A stretch of 64,000 nt of DNA from JAGPUQ01 sp947084925 (GCA_947084925.1 CAMTUJ010000010.1:1-64000); one strand, 5' to 3'. Positions 39,764 through 50,495 are shown, numbered from the stretch's first letter. Notes: generated by a model from the sequence alone, not told the origin. A program made the numbers and translations.

Positions 39764-40905
39764 TAGCGGCCCTCCCGTCGCGGCGTGGTGGAAGTGGCGA
39801 CCTGGCGGCGGAGCACATCGGCCGCGCGGTTCGCGATGTCATTGAGCTGCTGGTTGCTGAGCGTCCGATCACCGGTGGTTGCCCCGGCGCCATCGGTCTG
39901 AACGAGCTTGTCGATGGGCAGGTAGATCATGTTGCCGCCGGTTTTCATGTCCACGATCACCTTGGGCGTGCCGGCCATCACCTCTTCGAGGGTTTCCATG
40001 TAAAGACGCTGGCGGGTCACCGCGGGCGCTTTCTGGTATTCCGCGTAGAGCCGTTCGAAACGCTCGGCCTCTCCGGTAGCTTCAACGGCGGCTTTTTCCT
40101 TGTAGGCGCTGGCTTCCGCCAGGGTGCGTTGGGCGCGTCCGCGTGCTTCCGGCACCACGCCGTTGGCGTAGGATTGGGCTTCGTTGATGACCTGCTCGCG
40201 ATACTCGCGCGCCTTGACGACGTTGTCGTAGGCCGCGCGCACGGCCGCCGGCGGCTTCGCTTCCCGGATGTTCACCTTGACCACGCGGATGCCGGTGCCG
40301 TACTGATCGAGATAGGTCTGCAGACGCTTGGCTACCGCGATGCTCAACTCGCCCCGGCCGGTGGAAATCACCGCATCGAACTTGGCGTTGCCGACTTCGT
40401 GGCGGACCGCGCTGTCGGTCGCCTCGCGCAGGCTCAGTTCCGGATCCCTGACATTGAGGACATAGGCTTTGGCGTCGCTTACGTTGTACTGCACGGTGAG
40501 TGGCAGTTCGACGATGTTCTCGTCCTCGGTAAGCATCTCGTTGCGTGGCTCCGTTTCGTAGCGTCGCTCGGTGGTTACCGCGACCTTGGTGACGTTGTCG
40601 ATCAGGCGCGGCCGCCAGTGCAGCCCCTCACCCGTGAGCTCGCTGAATTTGCCGAAGCGCAGCACGACGGCCTGTTGCTGCGCATCGACCTGATACCAGC
40701 CCAGTGCAAACCACAGCACCGCAATGGCCAGCAGCCCCATCACCAGGGGTCCGCGGCCCAACCCGCCGCCGTTGCCACCCCCGCCGCCGAACGCCTGGTT
40801 CAGACGATCGGAAAAGCGTTTCAATACGGCATCCAGGTCCGAGGGCGAGGTTTTTTTGCCGCTGCCCCACGGGTCCCGACCGTCGCCGGGTTCATTCCAC
40901 GCCAT
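39763..40905 (-). CDS. hflK: HflK, FtsH protease modulator
   Basis: Partner of HflC, 380 residues from the ATG at 40905, preceded by GGAG at seven bases. The N-terminus is typical: MAWNEPGDGRDPWGSGKK, then a glycine-rich stretch (GGGGGNGGGLG near 38-48), a membrane segment near 56-74, and the SPFH domain beginning around QQAVVLRFGKFSE. The long coiled C-terminal helix has ARGRAQRTLAEASAYKEKA-type Ala/Glu repeats. A frame extending to 40941 would overlap hflX and is not needed. Confidence 0.94.
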   Translation of the reverse strand: MAWNEPGDGRDPWGSGKKTSPSDLDAVLKRFSDRLNQAFGGGGGNGGGLGRGPLVMGLLAIAVLWFALGWYQVDAQQQAVVLRFGKFSELTGEGLHWRPRLIDNVTKVAVTTERRYETEPRNEMLTEDENIVELPLTVQYNVSDAKAYVLNVRDPELSLREATDSAVRHEVGNAKFDAVISTGRGELSIAVAKRLQTYLDQYGTGIRVVKVNIREAKPPAAVRAAYDNVVKAREYREQVINEAQSYANGVVPEARGRAQRTLAEASAYKEKAAVEATGEAERFERLYAEYQKAPAVTRQRLYMETLEEVMAGTPKVIVDMKTGGNMIYLPIDKLVQTDGAGATTGDRTLSNQQLNDIANRAADVLRRQVATSTTPRREGR

Positions 40906-40907
40906 GG

Positions 40908-42272
40908 TTAACTCCAGTTTGTTTGATCGCCGTGCGCGCACAGCAGTTTTTCGGGGCGCAAACCAGCAGCCCCCGTTTGCGTCGATAACGAAACGTCGGG
41001 GACTGTGACCAGCCCCTCGCTGCGGAGCAGCCGCTGTAATTTCGCGGCGGGGATGCGCAGGTCCACTATGGTACCACCATCATCCGCGGGACTCTCCGCG
41101 ATTACCGCCGCTGCCGCATACAGCAGCGCCCGCAGGCGCCCGTGCGTTGGCGCCAGATGACAGCTCTGGAGGACCAGATCACCGGCAAGACGTTCGCTCA
41201 ACGCGGTGAGCAGTAGAGGGATGCCGACGCCGGTGCGCGCGGACAGCCATGCCGAGATGGGGATTCCGGACGTGCCCCGGTCCAGGTGGGGTTGCGCTGC
41301 TTCCAGCAAGTCGATTTTGTTGAATACGCGGAGTGTCGGCACGTCCCCGGCGCCGATCTCCGCGAGCACTTCGTCGACGCAGCGCGCCTGGTGTTGCCAG
41401 TCCGGATTGGCCGCGTCGATGACGTGGAGCACCAGGTCAGCGCTGGCGACCTCTTCGAGTGTCGCGCGGAAGGCGGCGACCAGTTGATGGGGCAACTGAC
41501 TGATGAAGCCCACGGTGTCGGCGAGCAGCACGGGGCCGATACCGGGCACGGAAAAGCGTCGCAGCGTGGGGTCGAGGGTGGCGAACAACCGATCCGCCGC
41601 CAGTACGCCGGCGGCGGTCAGGGCATTGAACAGGGTGGACTTGCCGGCGTTGGTATAACCCGCCAACGCCACGGTGGGCGCCTCGCCCCGGCGGCGCGCG
41701 GCGCGGCCCTGTTGCCGGCGTTTTTGCACCAGTTCAAGTTTGCGCTCCAGGCTGGCGATGCGGCCGCGCACCAGACGCCGGTCGGTTTCGAGTTGGGTTT
41801 CCCCGGGGCCGCGCAGACCGATACCGCCCTGCTGGCGCGCCAGGTGACTGGCGCGGCCGATCAGCCGCGGCATCAGATGGCGCAACTGGGCCAGCTCCAC
41901 CTGCAGCTTGCCTTCGTGGGTGCGCGCGCGGCGGGCGAAGATGTCCAGAATCAACCCGGTGCGGTCGAGCACCCGGCAGTCGAGCGCGCGCTCGAGATTG
42001 CGCTCCTGGCTGGGGCTCAGGCTGTGATCGAAAATGGCGACGGTCGCACCGGTCGCGACGACCAGCTCGCGCAGTTCGGCGACCTTGCCGGAACCGATGA
42101 AGGTTCCCGCGTGGGGGGCATCGCGGCGACCGGTGAGCGCGGCGGCGGGAATGCCGCCTGCCGCGCGTACCAGTTCGGTGAATTCCTGCCGGTCGCCGGC
42201 GTCGTTACCCTTGCCCAGTTCAACGGCGACGAGGACAGCCGTTTCGGCGATTTCCGGAGTGGTCGGTGTCAA
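40908..42272 (-). CDS. hflX: HflX, ribosome-associated GTPase
   Basis: GTPase that splits stalled 70S ribosomes under stress. The 454 residues include the HflX N-terminal domain (ALTGRRDAPHAGTFIGSGKV region), the glycine-rich linker with GPGETQLE near 154-161, and the G domain: GYTNAGKST, DTVGFI and NKID near 297-300. Translation starts at TTG directly after the hfq stop (TGATTG). A C-terminal extension ends in HGDQTNWS two bases before hflK. Position between hfq and hflK is the standard order. Confidence 0.94.
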   Translation of the reverse strand: MTPTTPEIAETAVLVAVELGKGNDAGDRQEFTELVRAAGGIPAAALTGRRDAPHAGTFIGSGKVAELRELVVATGATVAIFDHSLSPSQERNLERALDCRVLDRTGLILDIFARRARTHEGKLQVELAQLRHLMPRLIGRASHLARQQGGIGLRGPGETQLETDRRLVRGRIASLERKLELVQKRRQQGRAARRRGEAPTVALAGYTNAGKSTLFNALTAAGVLAADRLFATLDPTLRRFSVPGIGPVLLADTVGFISQLPHQLVAAFRATLEEVASADLVLHVIDAANPDWQHQARCVDEVLAEIGAGDVPTLRVFNKIDLLEAAQPHLDRGTSGIPISAWLSARTGVGIPLLLTALSERLAGDLVLQSCHLAPTHGRLRALLYAAAAVIAESPADDGGTIVDLRIPAAKLQRLLRSEGLVTVPDVSLSTQTGAAGLRPEKLLCAHGDQTNWS

Positions 42273-42530
42273 TCAGAGGTCCGCGTCGGCATCGCCGCCC
42301 TCGCCGGGCATTTCGGTCGGCAAGCGCACCGGACGGGCGGGGACCACGGTCGAGATGGCGTGCTTGTAGACCATCTGACTGACCGTGTTTTTCAGCAGAA
42401 CGACAAACTGGTCAAACGACTCGATCTGGCCCTGGAGCTTGATGCCGTTGACCAGAAAAATCGAGACCGGAATGCGCTCCTTGCGCAGCAGATTGAGAAA
42501 AGGGTCTTGTAGATTGTGCCCTTTTGACAT
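42273..42530 (-). CDS. hfq: RNA chaperone Hfq
   Basis: Sm-like hexameric RNA chaperone pairing small RNAs with mRNAs. The 85 residues start at 42530 with AAGGAG well placed upstream. The Sm1 region VNGIKLQGQIESFDQF and the Sm2 YKHAISTVVP motif are intact, as is the N-terminal GHNLQDPFLN. The C-terminal tail is short and acidic, ending GGDADADL. A longer frame through the upstream gap to 42737 is rejected. It lies downstream of miaA on the same strand, with a large hairpin in between. Confidence 0.96.
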   Translation of the reverse strand: MSKGHNLQDPFLNLLRKERIPVSIFLVNGIKLQGQIESFDQFVVLLKNTVSQMVYKHAISTVVPARPVRLPTEMPGEGGDADADL

Positions 42531-42644
42531 GGTGTTACTCCTTATTGGTGTAGGGTAATTAGGCGGGCGAGGTGGGCCTGCCGGGGTCGCAACGATAGCG
42601 GGCGGCGGTGCTCCAGAAGAGCCTGCCATGCCAGCCGCCGAGTC

Positions 42645-42708
42645 GCGTATCACGCCGGTTCGGTGTTGCCGACGCCGCGACACCGGGCCGGAACCAGCCA
42701 TGATACGC
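42645..42708 (-). other. Long inverted repeat between miaA and hfq
   Basis: GCGTATCA at 42645-42652 is complementary to TGATACGC at 42701-42708, and an inner arm (CCGGTTCGGTGT with ACACCGGGCCGG, one or two mismatches) can extend the pairing. The result is a branched or bulged hairpin of about 64 bases. No T run follows, so it is more likely an mRNA processing or attenuation element than a terminator. The rest of the 207-bp gap is unannotated leader. Confidence 0.5.
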
Positions 42709-42737
42709 GCCGCCGCCGGTGGTGTACATGAGGGCAA

Positions 42738-43709
42738 TCAGATCAGTTTCAAGAGCTTAGCGAGAATCTCCCGCTGATCGTCGGGGGTGTCCCAGGCGCC
42801 GGTGGCCGCCTCCCGGGCCGGGGAGCGCGGGCCGCGCAACCAGGTCAACTGGCGCTTGGCGAGCTGGCGGGTGGCGGCGATGCCGCGCGCCGCCATGACC
42901 GTTGCGTCGCATTCGCCCGCGAGATGCGCCCATACCTGACGGTAGCCGGCGGCGCGCATCGACGGCAGGTCGGGGTTCAGGTCGCCGCGTTCGTACAGGG
43001 CGCGGACTTCGGCCACCAGGCCCGCATCGAGCATGGTTTCGAAGCGCGCGGCGATACGCTGGTGGAGCAGGTCGCGGCTGGGCGGCAGCAGTGCGACCAT
43101 GGTCATATCGTAGTCGGTTGCGATGGGCGCAACACCTTGGCCGTCCTGTTGCGCCCTGAGCAGTCGCGACAAAGGTTGCCCGGTGGCGCGAAAGACTTCG
43201 AGCGCGCGCTGGATCCGTTGCGAATGCAGTGGATGCAGTTGCGCGGCGGTTTCCGGGTCCACCCGCGCAAGCTCCGCGTGCAGATGGGGCCAGCCATGGC
43301 GCGCGGCGGCCGCCGCGAGTTCCGCGCGCAGTTCCGGGTTCGCGGCGGGTAGCTCCGCCATCCCTTCGATCAGCAGATGGAAGTAGAGCATGGTCCCGCC
43401 CACCAGCAGGGGGATGCGACCCGCGGCCGTGATGGCCGCCATTTCGCGGCGCGCATCGACGACGAACTCGGCGGCGGAATAGGGTACCGCCGGATCGCGG
43501 ATGTCGATCAGGCGATGGGGTGCGCGGGCGAGCGTCGCGGCGTCGGGTTTGGCGGTGCCGATATCCATGCCCACATACACCTGGGCCGAGTCCACGCTGA
43601 TGATTTCGACCGGCGCGCGCTCCCGCAGCGCCAGGGCGAGCGCGGTCTTGCCGCTCGCTGTCGGACCCGCGATGGCCAGCGCGCGCGGTCGGCGGGAGGG
43701 CACGGGCAC
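42738..43709 (-). CDS. miaA: tRNA dimethylallyltransferase
   Basis: Adds dimethylallyl to A37 of tRNAs reading UNN codons. The 323 residues contain the P-loop GPTASGKT near 15-22, the catalytic DSAQVY near 40-45, DIGTAKP near 49-55, HHLIDI-like APHRLIDIRDP and QRIQRALEV near 165-173. Start is GTG at 43709, directly adjoining the mutL stop (TGAGTG). mutL-miaA-hfq is the standard order in gammaproteobacteria. Confidence 0.95.
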   Translation of the reverse strand: MPVPSRRPRALAIAGPTASGKTALALALRERAPVEIISVDSAQVYVGMDIGTAKPDAATLARAPHRLIDIRDPAVPYSAAEFVVDARREMAAITAAGRIPLLVGGTMLYFHLLIEGMAELPAANPELRAELAAAAARHGWPHLHAELARVDPETAAQLHPLHSQRIQRALEVFRATGQPLSRLLRAQQDGQGVAPIATDYDMTMVALLPPSRDLLHQRIAARFETMLDAGLVAEVRALYERGDLNPDLPSMRAAGYRQVWAHLAGECDATVMAARGIAATRQLAKRQLTWLRGPRSPAREAATGAWDTPDDQREILAKLLKLI

Positions 43710-45533
43710 TCAGCGCCCCCGCAGGAACAGGCGGTCCAGTTCCTCCAGCGATACCTGGGTCCAGGTGGGGCGGCCGTGGTTGCACTGGCCGCTGCGCTCG
43801 GTGGACTCCATGGCGCGCAGCAGGGCGTTCATTTCCGCCACGGCCAGCGGTCGGTTGGCGTGGACGGCGGCGCGGCAGGCCATGTTGCCCAGGATTTCGT
43901 CGATGCGACCGTCGAGGCGGTCCGCGCTGTCCAGGGTGCGGATATCGGCGAGCACATCCCGCACCAGGGCCTCGACCTCAACCCCACGCACCAGCGCCGG
44001 CACGGCGCGCACCAGGAGGGTGGTGGGCCCGCTGCGGTCGAGGCCGAAGCCGATGGCATCGAACGCCGCGGCATGGTGTTCGGCGGCGTCGGCTTCCGCT
44101 TCGCTCAGGGTCAGCGTCATCGGCACCAGCAGGGGTTGGCTGGCGAGTGCCCCGTCGCGCCAGGCGATTTTCATGCGTTCGTAGAGGACGCGTTCATGCG
44201 CGGCGTGCAGATCCACCAGCACCAGGCCGTCGCGGTTTTCCGCGAGGATGTAGGCGCCCTTGAGCTGCGCCAGGGCGAAGCCGAGCGGGGGCGTGTCGCC
44301 GCTTGCCGGTGACGCGGATGGTGGCTCCGGCACCGGTCGATGCAGGTCGGCATAGGTCGCCATGCGCTCGCTCACACCCGGGGCGGGACGCGTTGACGGG
44401 AAGGACATGCTGTGCTGGTGCGCGGTAACTTCATGAGTCGATTCATGAGTCGATTCGTGCGTCGTTTCGCGCGTGTTTTCACCAGACACGGACACCGTCG
44501 CTGGTGCGGGGCGCGCGTCGCCCGGGGTGATCTCGGCGAGCGCGCGGTGCAGCATGCTGAACAGGAAGTCATGGACCTGGCGTGCTTCCCGGAAGCGGAC
44601 TTCGTGTTTGGTGGGGTGGACATTCACGTCCACGTCGCGGGGTGGAATTTCCAGGAAGAGTACGAACGCCGGGTACCGGTTTTGATAGAGCACATCGCGG
44701 TAGGCCTGGCGCACCGCGTGACCGATGACCTTGTCGCGCACCGCGCGGCCGTTCACATAAAAATACTGAAGGTCGGCCTGGCTGCGGGAGTAGGTGGGCA
44801 ACGCGATCCAGCCGTGCAGGCGCAAACCCTGGTGCTCGACTTCGAGATGGCGCGCCTGCTCCAGGAAGGGCAGTCCGCACACCGCCGCGATGCGCCGCTC
44901 CCGCGCGGGCAGGTCATCGGCACGGGCAAAATCCTGTACCTGACGGCCGTTGTGCCGCACGCGCAGCCCCACGTCGAAGCGGCTCAATGCCAGCCGATGG
45001 ATGACTTCCTCGATGCGCCCGTACTCGGTGCGCTCGGTGCGCAGGAAGCGGCGTCGCGCGGGAGTGTTGAAAAACAGGTCGCGCACTTCGACCGTGGTGC
45101 CGCGGGGATGGGGCGCCGGCGCGATGGTGGCGTCCTCCGCCGCGCTCTGGATGACCCAGCCGGCGTTGCCGGCCTGCGCGTTCGAGGTCAGCGCGAGCCG
45201 GGAGACGGACGCGATGCTCGCCAGCGCCTCGCCGCGAAAGCCCAGGGTGGCCACGGCGTCGAGATCATCCAGCACGGTGATCTTGCTGGTGGCGTGGCGG
45301 CTCAGTGCCAGGGCAAGGTCGTCGCGGGGAATGCCGGTGCCGTTGTCGCGGATGCGCATCAGCTTGATGCCACCCTGTTCGAGTTCGATCTCGATGCGAT
45401 CGGCGCCGGCGTCGATGCTGTTTTCCAGCAGTTCCTTGATAACGGCGGCGGGACGCTCCACCACCTCGCCGGCGGCGATCTGGTTCGCCAGTTGGGGCGG
45501 GAGGAGGCGGATCGGGGCGGAATGTGCGGCCAC
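43710..45533 (-). CDS. mutL: DNA mismatch repair protein MutL, endonuclease type
   Basis: GHKL ATPase coordinating mismatch repair, 607 residues from a GTG at 45533 (E. coli 615). The ATP-binding site shows ENSIDAG at 37-43, DNGTGI and the GFRGEAL motif. The C-terminal domain carries DLHAAHERVLYE at residues 441-452, matching the DxHA-x2-E-x4-E endonuclease motif, plus ACRAAVHANRPL and CNHGRPT near the end. That suggests strand incision by MutL itself, as in pseudomonads, rather than MutH dependence. The linker holds a HEST tandem repeat. The longer frame from 45680 has no family-like sequence, so the start is approximate. Confidence 0.94.
   Translation of the reverse strand: MAAHSAPIRLLPPQLANQIAAGEVVERPAAVIKELLENSIDAGADRIEIELEQGGIKLMRIRDNGTGIPRDDLALALSRHATSKITVLDDLDAVATLGFRGEALASIASVSRLALTSNAQAGNAGWVIQSAAEDATIAPAPHPRGTTVEVRDLFFNTPARRRFLRTERTEYGRIEEVIHRLALSRFDVGLRVRHNGRQVQDFARADDLPARERRIAAVCGLPFLEQARHLEVEHQGLRLHGWIALPTYSRSQADLQYFYVNGRAVRDKVIGHAVRQAYRDVLYQNRYPAFVLFLEIPPRDVDVNVHPTKHEVRFREARQVHDFLFSMLHRALAEITPGDARPAPATVSVSGENTRETTHESTHESTHEVTAHQHSMSFPSTRPAPGVSERMATYADLHRPVPEPPSASPASGDTPPLGFALAQLKGAYILAENRDGLVLVDLHAAHERVLYERMKIAWRDGALASQPLLVPMTLTLSEAEADAAEHHAAAFDAIGFGLDRSGPTTLLVRAVPALVRGVEVEALVRDVLADIRTLDSADRLDGRIDEILGNMACRAAVHANRPLAVAEMNALLRAMESTERSGQCNHGRPTWTQVSLEELDRLFLRGR
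44430..44477. repeat. 12-bp tandem repeat in the mutL linker
   Basis: TTCATGAGTCGA is repeated exactly at 44430-44441 and 44442-44453, with two diverged copies to 44477. On the coding strand it gives repeated Glu-Ser-Thr-His units in the flexible linker between the MutL ATPase and C-terminal domains. Confidence 0.75.
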
Positions 45534-45666
45534 GGTCAGGTCGAGCCTCGCACTGGTCGTGCCGGACTGCGGAGGAATGTTGCGGCACCGGGCCGGCTGT
45601 GTTGGGGAAGTTCGTTCACCCGTGCATTCTAGGGCCTGGCAAAGCTGCCCGCACGGTTTCAGCAGG

Positions 45667-47034
45667 CTAACGCTGCGCAATGCTGGGCTGGGGAACGGTT
45701 CTGGATGCCGCAGCCTGCTCGGAGCGGCCGCTCCGCTGGCGCTGTTCCCATGCGATGCGGGTGCCGTCGGGGGGGTGGCGTTCGAAATGGCGTTTGACGC
45801 CGGTGAAAATGGCGCTGGCCAGCCGTTTCTGGTGGGCAGGATCGCGCAATTTGCGGGCCTCCCCGGGATTGGAGATAAACCCGGTCTCCACCAGGATCGA
45901 CGGCATATCGGGCGATTTCAGCACCACGAAACCGGCCTGCTCGACGCGGTGGTTGTGCAACCGGCTGACCCCCGCCATGGACTTGAGCACCTGATCGCCC
46001 AATTGGAGGCTGTGATTCAGCGTGGCGGTCATCGCCAGGTCGAGGATGACCCCGGCGAGGACGGGATCCTTGTCATTCAGCGCGACCGAGCCACCGATAA
46101 GATCCGCGCGGTTTTCCCGGTCAGCCAGGTATTTGGCGGTTTCGCTGGTGGCGCCGCGCTGGGAGAGGGCATACACCGATGCGCCATTGGCGGTGTCATT
46201 GTCGAAGGCATCCGCATGCACCGAAACCATGATGTCCGCACCCGCGCGTCGGGCAATGGCGGGTCTCTTGGCCAAAGGGATGAAGTAGTCGCCGGTCCGG
46301 ACCAGGACCGCGCGGTAGCCGGGTTCCCGATTCACCAGTGCCGCCAGTGCCTGGCTGATGGCGAGCACGACCTGTTTTTCATGAGTACGCGCCGGGCCTA
46401 TGGCGCCGGGATCCTCGCCGCCGTGGCCTGCGTCTATCGCGATGACGACGTTGCGCAGTTTTGCGGGGGGGTGAGAGTGCACCGTTGCGGGCGCTGGCCT
46501 TGGGGCCGTGGGTGCCTTGGCCGCGGGCGATTTTACACCCGCCGTCGCCGTTTCCGATGCCTTTGCAAGGGCGGGCGTCGCCACAGGCCCGGCAGTGGAT
46601 GCCGTCCTGCTGCCGGAAGATTGCAGATTCACCACGAGGCGGTGTGGATTACCGGCGGTTGGCGCGCTGACCGCGCTCTGCGCGCTCACGCGCTGCGCCA
46701 GATCCACGACGATGCGCAGGCCGGTGCCATCGCGGATGCCGGAGCGCAGGTTGCGCACGGGGCTGTTGGCCAAGTCGATACCGCGCAGGGACGCGCGCAG
46801 CTGCGCATTGTCGAGGTCGATCACCACCCGGTCCGGCGTCCGCATGGAGAATACCTTGTAGGAAGTGGGCGCTCCACTCAGGTCGAGCTCAAGGCGGAAA
46901 TTGCCGGCGTCCTGTATCAGCCGCGCATGCTCGATCAGGGTGGCCGCGTGCAATGATCCCGGCAGGGCGATGGCCCAGAATGCGATCAACAGCAGAAAAA
47001 CCCGTCGCCGGGCGGCGGTGAGAAGTCTGTTCAG
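45667..47034 (-). CDS. N-acetylmuramoyl-L-alanine amidase (AmiB/AmiC type)
   Basis: Periplasmic zinc amidase splitting septal peptidoglycan. An AMIN domain lies near residues 30-140 and the Amidase_3 domain near 215-430, with zinc-site motifs IDAGHGGEDPGAIG, a following Glu, SVHADAF and ILVETGFISNPGEA. No LysM domain is visible. A signal peptide (RRRVFLLLIAFWAIALPGSL, then HA) fits a start at CTG 47034, overlapping the tsaE stop by four bases (455 residues). No ATG, GTG or TTG lies nearby: the next options are GTG at 47103 and ATG at 47235, deep in tsaE, so the exact start is uncertain. Confidence 0.88.
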   Translation of the reverse strand: MNRLLTAARRRVFLLLIAFWAIALPGSLHAATLIEHARLIQDAGNFRLELDLSGAPTSYKVFSMRTPDRVVIDLDNAQLRASLRGIDLANSPVRNLRSGIRDGTGLRIVVDLAQRVSAQSAVSAPTAGNPHRLVVNLQSSGSRTASTAGPVATPALAKASETATAGVKSPAAKAPTAPRPAPATVHSHPPAKLRNVVIAIDAGHGGEDPGAIGPARTHEKQVVLAISQALAALVNREPGYRAVLVRTGDYFIPLAKRPAIARRAGADIMVSVHADAFDNDTANGASVYALSQRGATSETAKYLADRENRADLIGGSVALNDKDPVLAGVILDLAMTATLNHSLQLGDQVLKSMAGVSRLHNHRVEQAGFVVLKSPDMPSILVETGFISNPGEARKLRDPAHQKRLASAIFTGVKRHFERHPPDGTRIAWEQRQRSGRSEQAAASRTVPQPSIAQR

Positions 47035-47487
47035 GGCGAGCGCGGCGGTGTCGGCAAATCCGCCAGGAGGGCGCGCGCGCGGGCACTGCCCGCGGTGACC
47101 CACAGCGTGCGCCCGCTGCCGGCGAGCTCCAGCGACAACGTCAGATCCGGTGCCGGCAGGGCGCCGGCACCGCGCTCGGGCCATTCGATCAGGCAGATGC
47201 TCTCGCCGTCGAAATAGTCCCGCCCTCCGATCCATTCGAGTTCCTCGGGGTCCACCAGACGATAGAGATCAAAATGATACACATTTCCATAGGTTAGCGT
47301 ATAGGGTTCAACCAAAGTATAAGTTGGGCTCTTGACCGGGCCGGCGTGTCCCAGCGCGGCCAGCACGCCCCGGCAGAGACTGGTTTTACCGGCGCCCAGG
47401 GTTCCGCTCAGATAAATGATTGCTCCGGGCCACAGTCGCGTGCCCAGGAGCCGGCCCCAGGCGAGGGTCGCCTCGGGGTCGGGAAGA

Positions 47488-47504
<17 letters not shown>
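47031..47504 (-). CDS. tsaE: tRNA threonylcarbamoyladenosine synthesis ATPase TsaE
   Basis: ATPase of the TsaB/TsaD/TsaE complex making t6A37 in ANN-decoding tRNAs. The 157 residues match the family, with P-loop GTLGAGKTSL near 34-43, SPTYTLVEPY near 59-68, and HFDLYRL near 77-83 followed by EWPERG. The start is ATG 47504, overlapping nnr by 17 bases; its end overlaps the amidase. nnr-tsaE-amidase-mutL is the conserved order. Confidence 0.95.
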
Positions 47505-48996
<1,492 letters not shown>

Positions 48997-49059
48997 CGGC
49001 GGGGTCGGAGGGTGGAATCTGGCAAAATTATACGACATGCCCCTCACCCGGCCCTGCCC

Positions 49060-50220
49060 GTGCCTGAAACAGCGACTGCCGCCATCGATCCGGATCTGGT
49101 CGCCCGCATCGGTGGCTGGGCGCGGGAGCTGGGTTTTCAGCAGGTCGGTATCGCGGATCTGGACCTGAGCGAAGCCGGCACACGCCTGCGCGAATGGCTC
49201 GAGCGCGGCTTTCACGGCGGCATGGACTGGATGGCGCGTCACGGCGAACTGCGCGCGCGGCCGGATCTGCTGGTGCCCGGCACGGTCTCGGCGATCTGCG
49301 TGCGCATGGACTACCGGCCCGCCAACACCCGCATGATCGCCCAGTTGCGCGACGGCGAAAAAGCCTATGTGTCGCGCTACGCCCTGGGGCGCGACTATCA
49401 CAAGATCATGCGCACCCGGCTGGCGACGCTGGCCGGGCGGATTTCGGCGGCTGCCGGCTGCGCGGTGATCCAGCGGCCTTTTGTGGACAGCGCGCCGGTG
49501 CTGGAAAAACCCCTGGCCGCGCGCGCCGGGCTGGGCTGGATCGGGAAAAATACCCTGCTGCTCAACCGCGGCGCCGGTTCCTGGTTCTTTCTCGGCGAGC
49601 TGATCACCAGCGTCCGCCTGCCGCCCGCGACCGAACCGATCGACGACGCCTGCGGCAAGTGCCGCGCCTGCCTGTCGATCTGCCCCACCCAGGCGTTTCC
49701 CGAACCCTATGTGCTGGATGCCCGGCGCTGCATTTCCTACCTCACCATCGAGCATTCCGGGCCGATTCCCGAGGAATTGCGCGCGGCCATGGGCAATCGC
49801 GTGTTCGGCTGCGACGACTGCCAGATCGTCTGCCCCTGGAACCGCTTTGCCAAACCCACCGACGAGGCCGCGTTCCGACCCCGCCACGGCCTCGCCGATG
49901 CCGAACTGGCGACCCTCGCGCAATGGACCGAAGCCGAGTTTCTGGAGCGCACCGCCGGTTCGCCCATCCGCCGCATCGGCCACGAGCGCTGGTTGCGCAA
50001 TCTCGCCGTGGGACTGGGCAACGCGCCCACCACCGCGCCGGTGCTGGCGGCGCTGGCACGCTGTCGTGACCAGGGTTCCGATCTGGTCCGCGAGCATGCC
50101 GACTGGGCGCTGGCGCGCCATGGGCCCGGCCGTGGAAAGGTAAGCGTGGAAAGGCAAGTTGAACCCCCCGGCGAAACTGGCTATAGTGCGCCGCCTTGCA
50201 ATGACCCTAGCCGGAGCTGA
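49060..50220 (+). CDS. queG: Epoxyqueuosine reductase QueG
   Basis: Cobalamin-dependent iron-sulfur enzyme reducing epoxyqueuosine to queuosine in tRNA. Both [4Fe-4S] motifs are present: CGKCRACLSICPTQAF and CDDCQIVCPWN, and the GWIGKNTLL loop precedes them. GTG at 49060 gives 386 residues (E. coli 379). The GTG at 49012 is possible but TATACG near 49029 looks like a -10 box for this gene, placing the transcript start later. It is divergent from nnr. Its 3' end contains the rpsT promoter. Confidence 0.93.
   Translation: MPETATAAIDPDLVARIGGWARELGFQQVGIADLDLSEAGTRLREWLERGFHGGMDWMARHGELRARPDLLVPGTVSAICVRMDYRPANTRMIAQLRDGEKAYVSRYALGRDYHKIMRTRLATLAGRISAAAGCAVIQRPFVDSAPVLEKPLAARAGLGWIGKNTLLLNRGAGSWFFLGELITSVRLPPATEPIDDACGKCRACLSICPTQAFPEPYVLDARRCISYLTIEHSGPIPEELRAAMGNRVFGCDDCQIVCPWNRFAKPTDEAAFRPRHGLADAELATLAQWTEAEFLERTAGSPIRRIGHERWLRNLAVGLGNAPTTAPVLAALARCRDQGSDLVREHADWALARHGPGRGKVSVERQVEPPGETGYSAPPCNDPSRS
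50159..50187 (+). promoter_or_regulatory. Sigma-70 promoter of rpsT
   Basis: TTGAAC (50159-50164) and TATAGT (50182-50187) are 17 bases apart, a strong sigma-70 promoter placed inside the end of queG. Predicted initiation near 50194 gives a leader of about 32 bases before the rpsT start. Confidence 0.75.
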
Positions 50221-50225
50221 TTCCG

Positions 50226-50495
50226 TTGGCCAATACACCCCAGGCGAAAAAGCGCGCTCGTCAGAGCGAAAAACGCCGTCAGCTCAAAGCTGGCCAGCGT
50301 TCCATGACGCGCACCTACATCAAGAAAGTCCAGGCCGCGCTGCTGGCCGGTGATCTGGAGGCCGCCAAGGCCGCCTATGCCGCCGCCGTACCGGTGCTGG
50401 ACCGCATCGCCGACAAGGGCGTGATCCACAAGAACAAGGCCGCGCGCTACAAGAGCCGGCTCAACGCCCATATCAAGGCGCTGGCCAGCGGCTGA
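50226..50495 (+). CDS. rpsT: 30S ribosomal protein S20
   Basis: Small-subunit protein S20, 89 residues, lysine/arginine/alanine-rich and helical, beginning ANTPQAKKRARQSEKRRQ. Translation starts at TTG, as in E. coli, where the weak UUG codon is needed for autoregulation by S20; GGAG lies about 11 bases upstream. A strong promoter lies upstream and a perfect terminator downstream, so it is monocistronic. Confidence 0.97.
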   Translation: MANTPQAKKRARQSEKRRQLKAGQRSMTRTYIKKVQAALLAGDLEAAKAAYAAAVPVLDRIADKGVIHKNKAARYKSRLNAHIKALASG

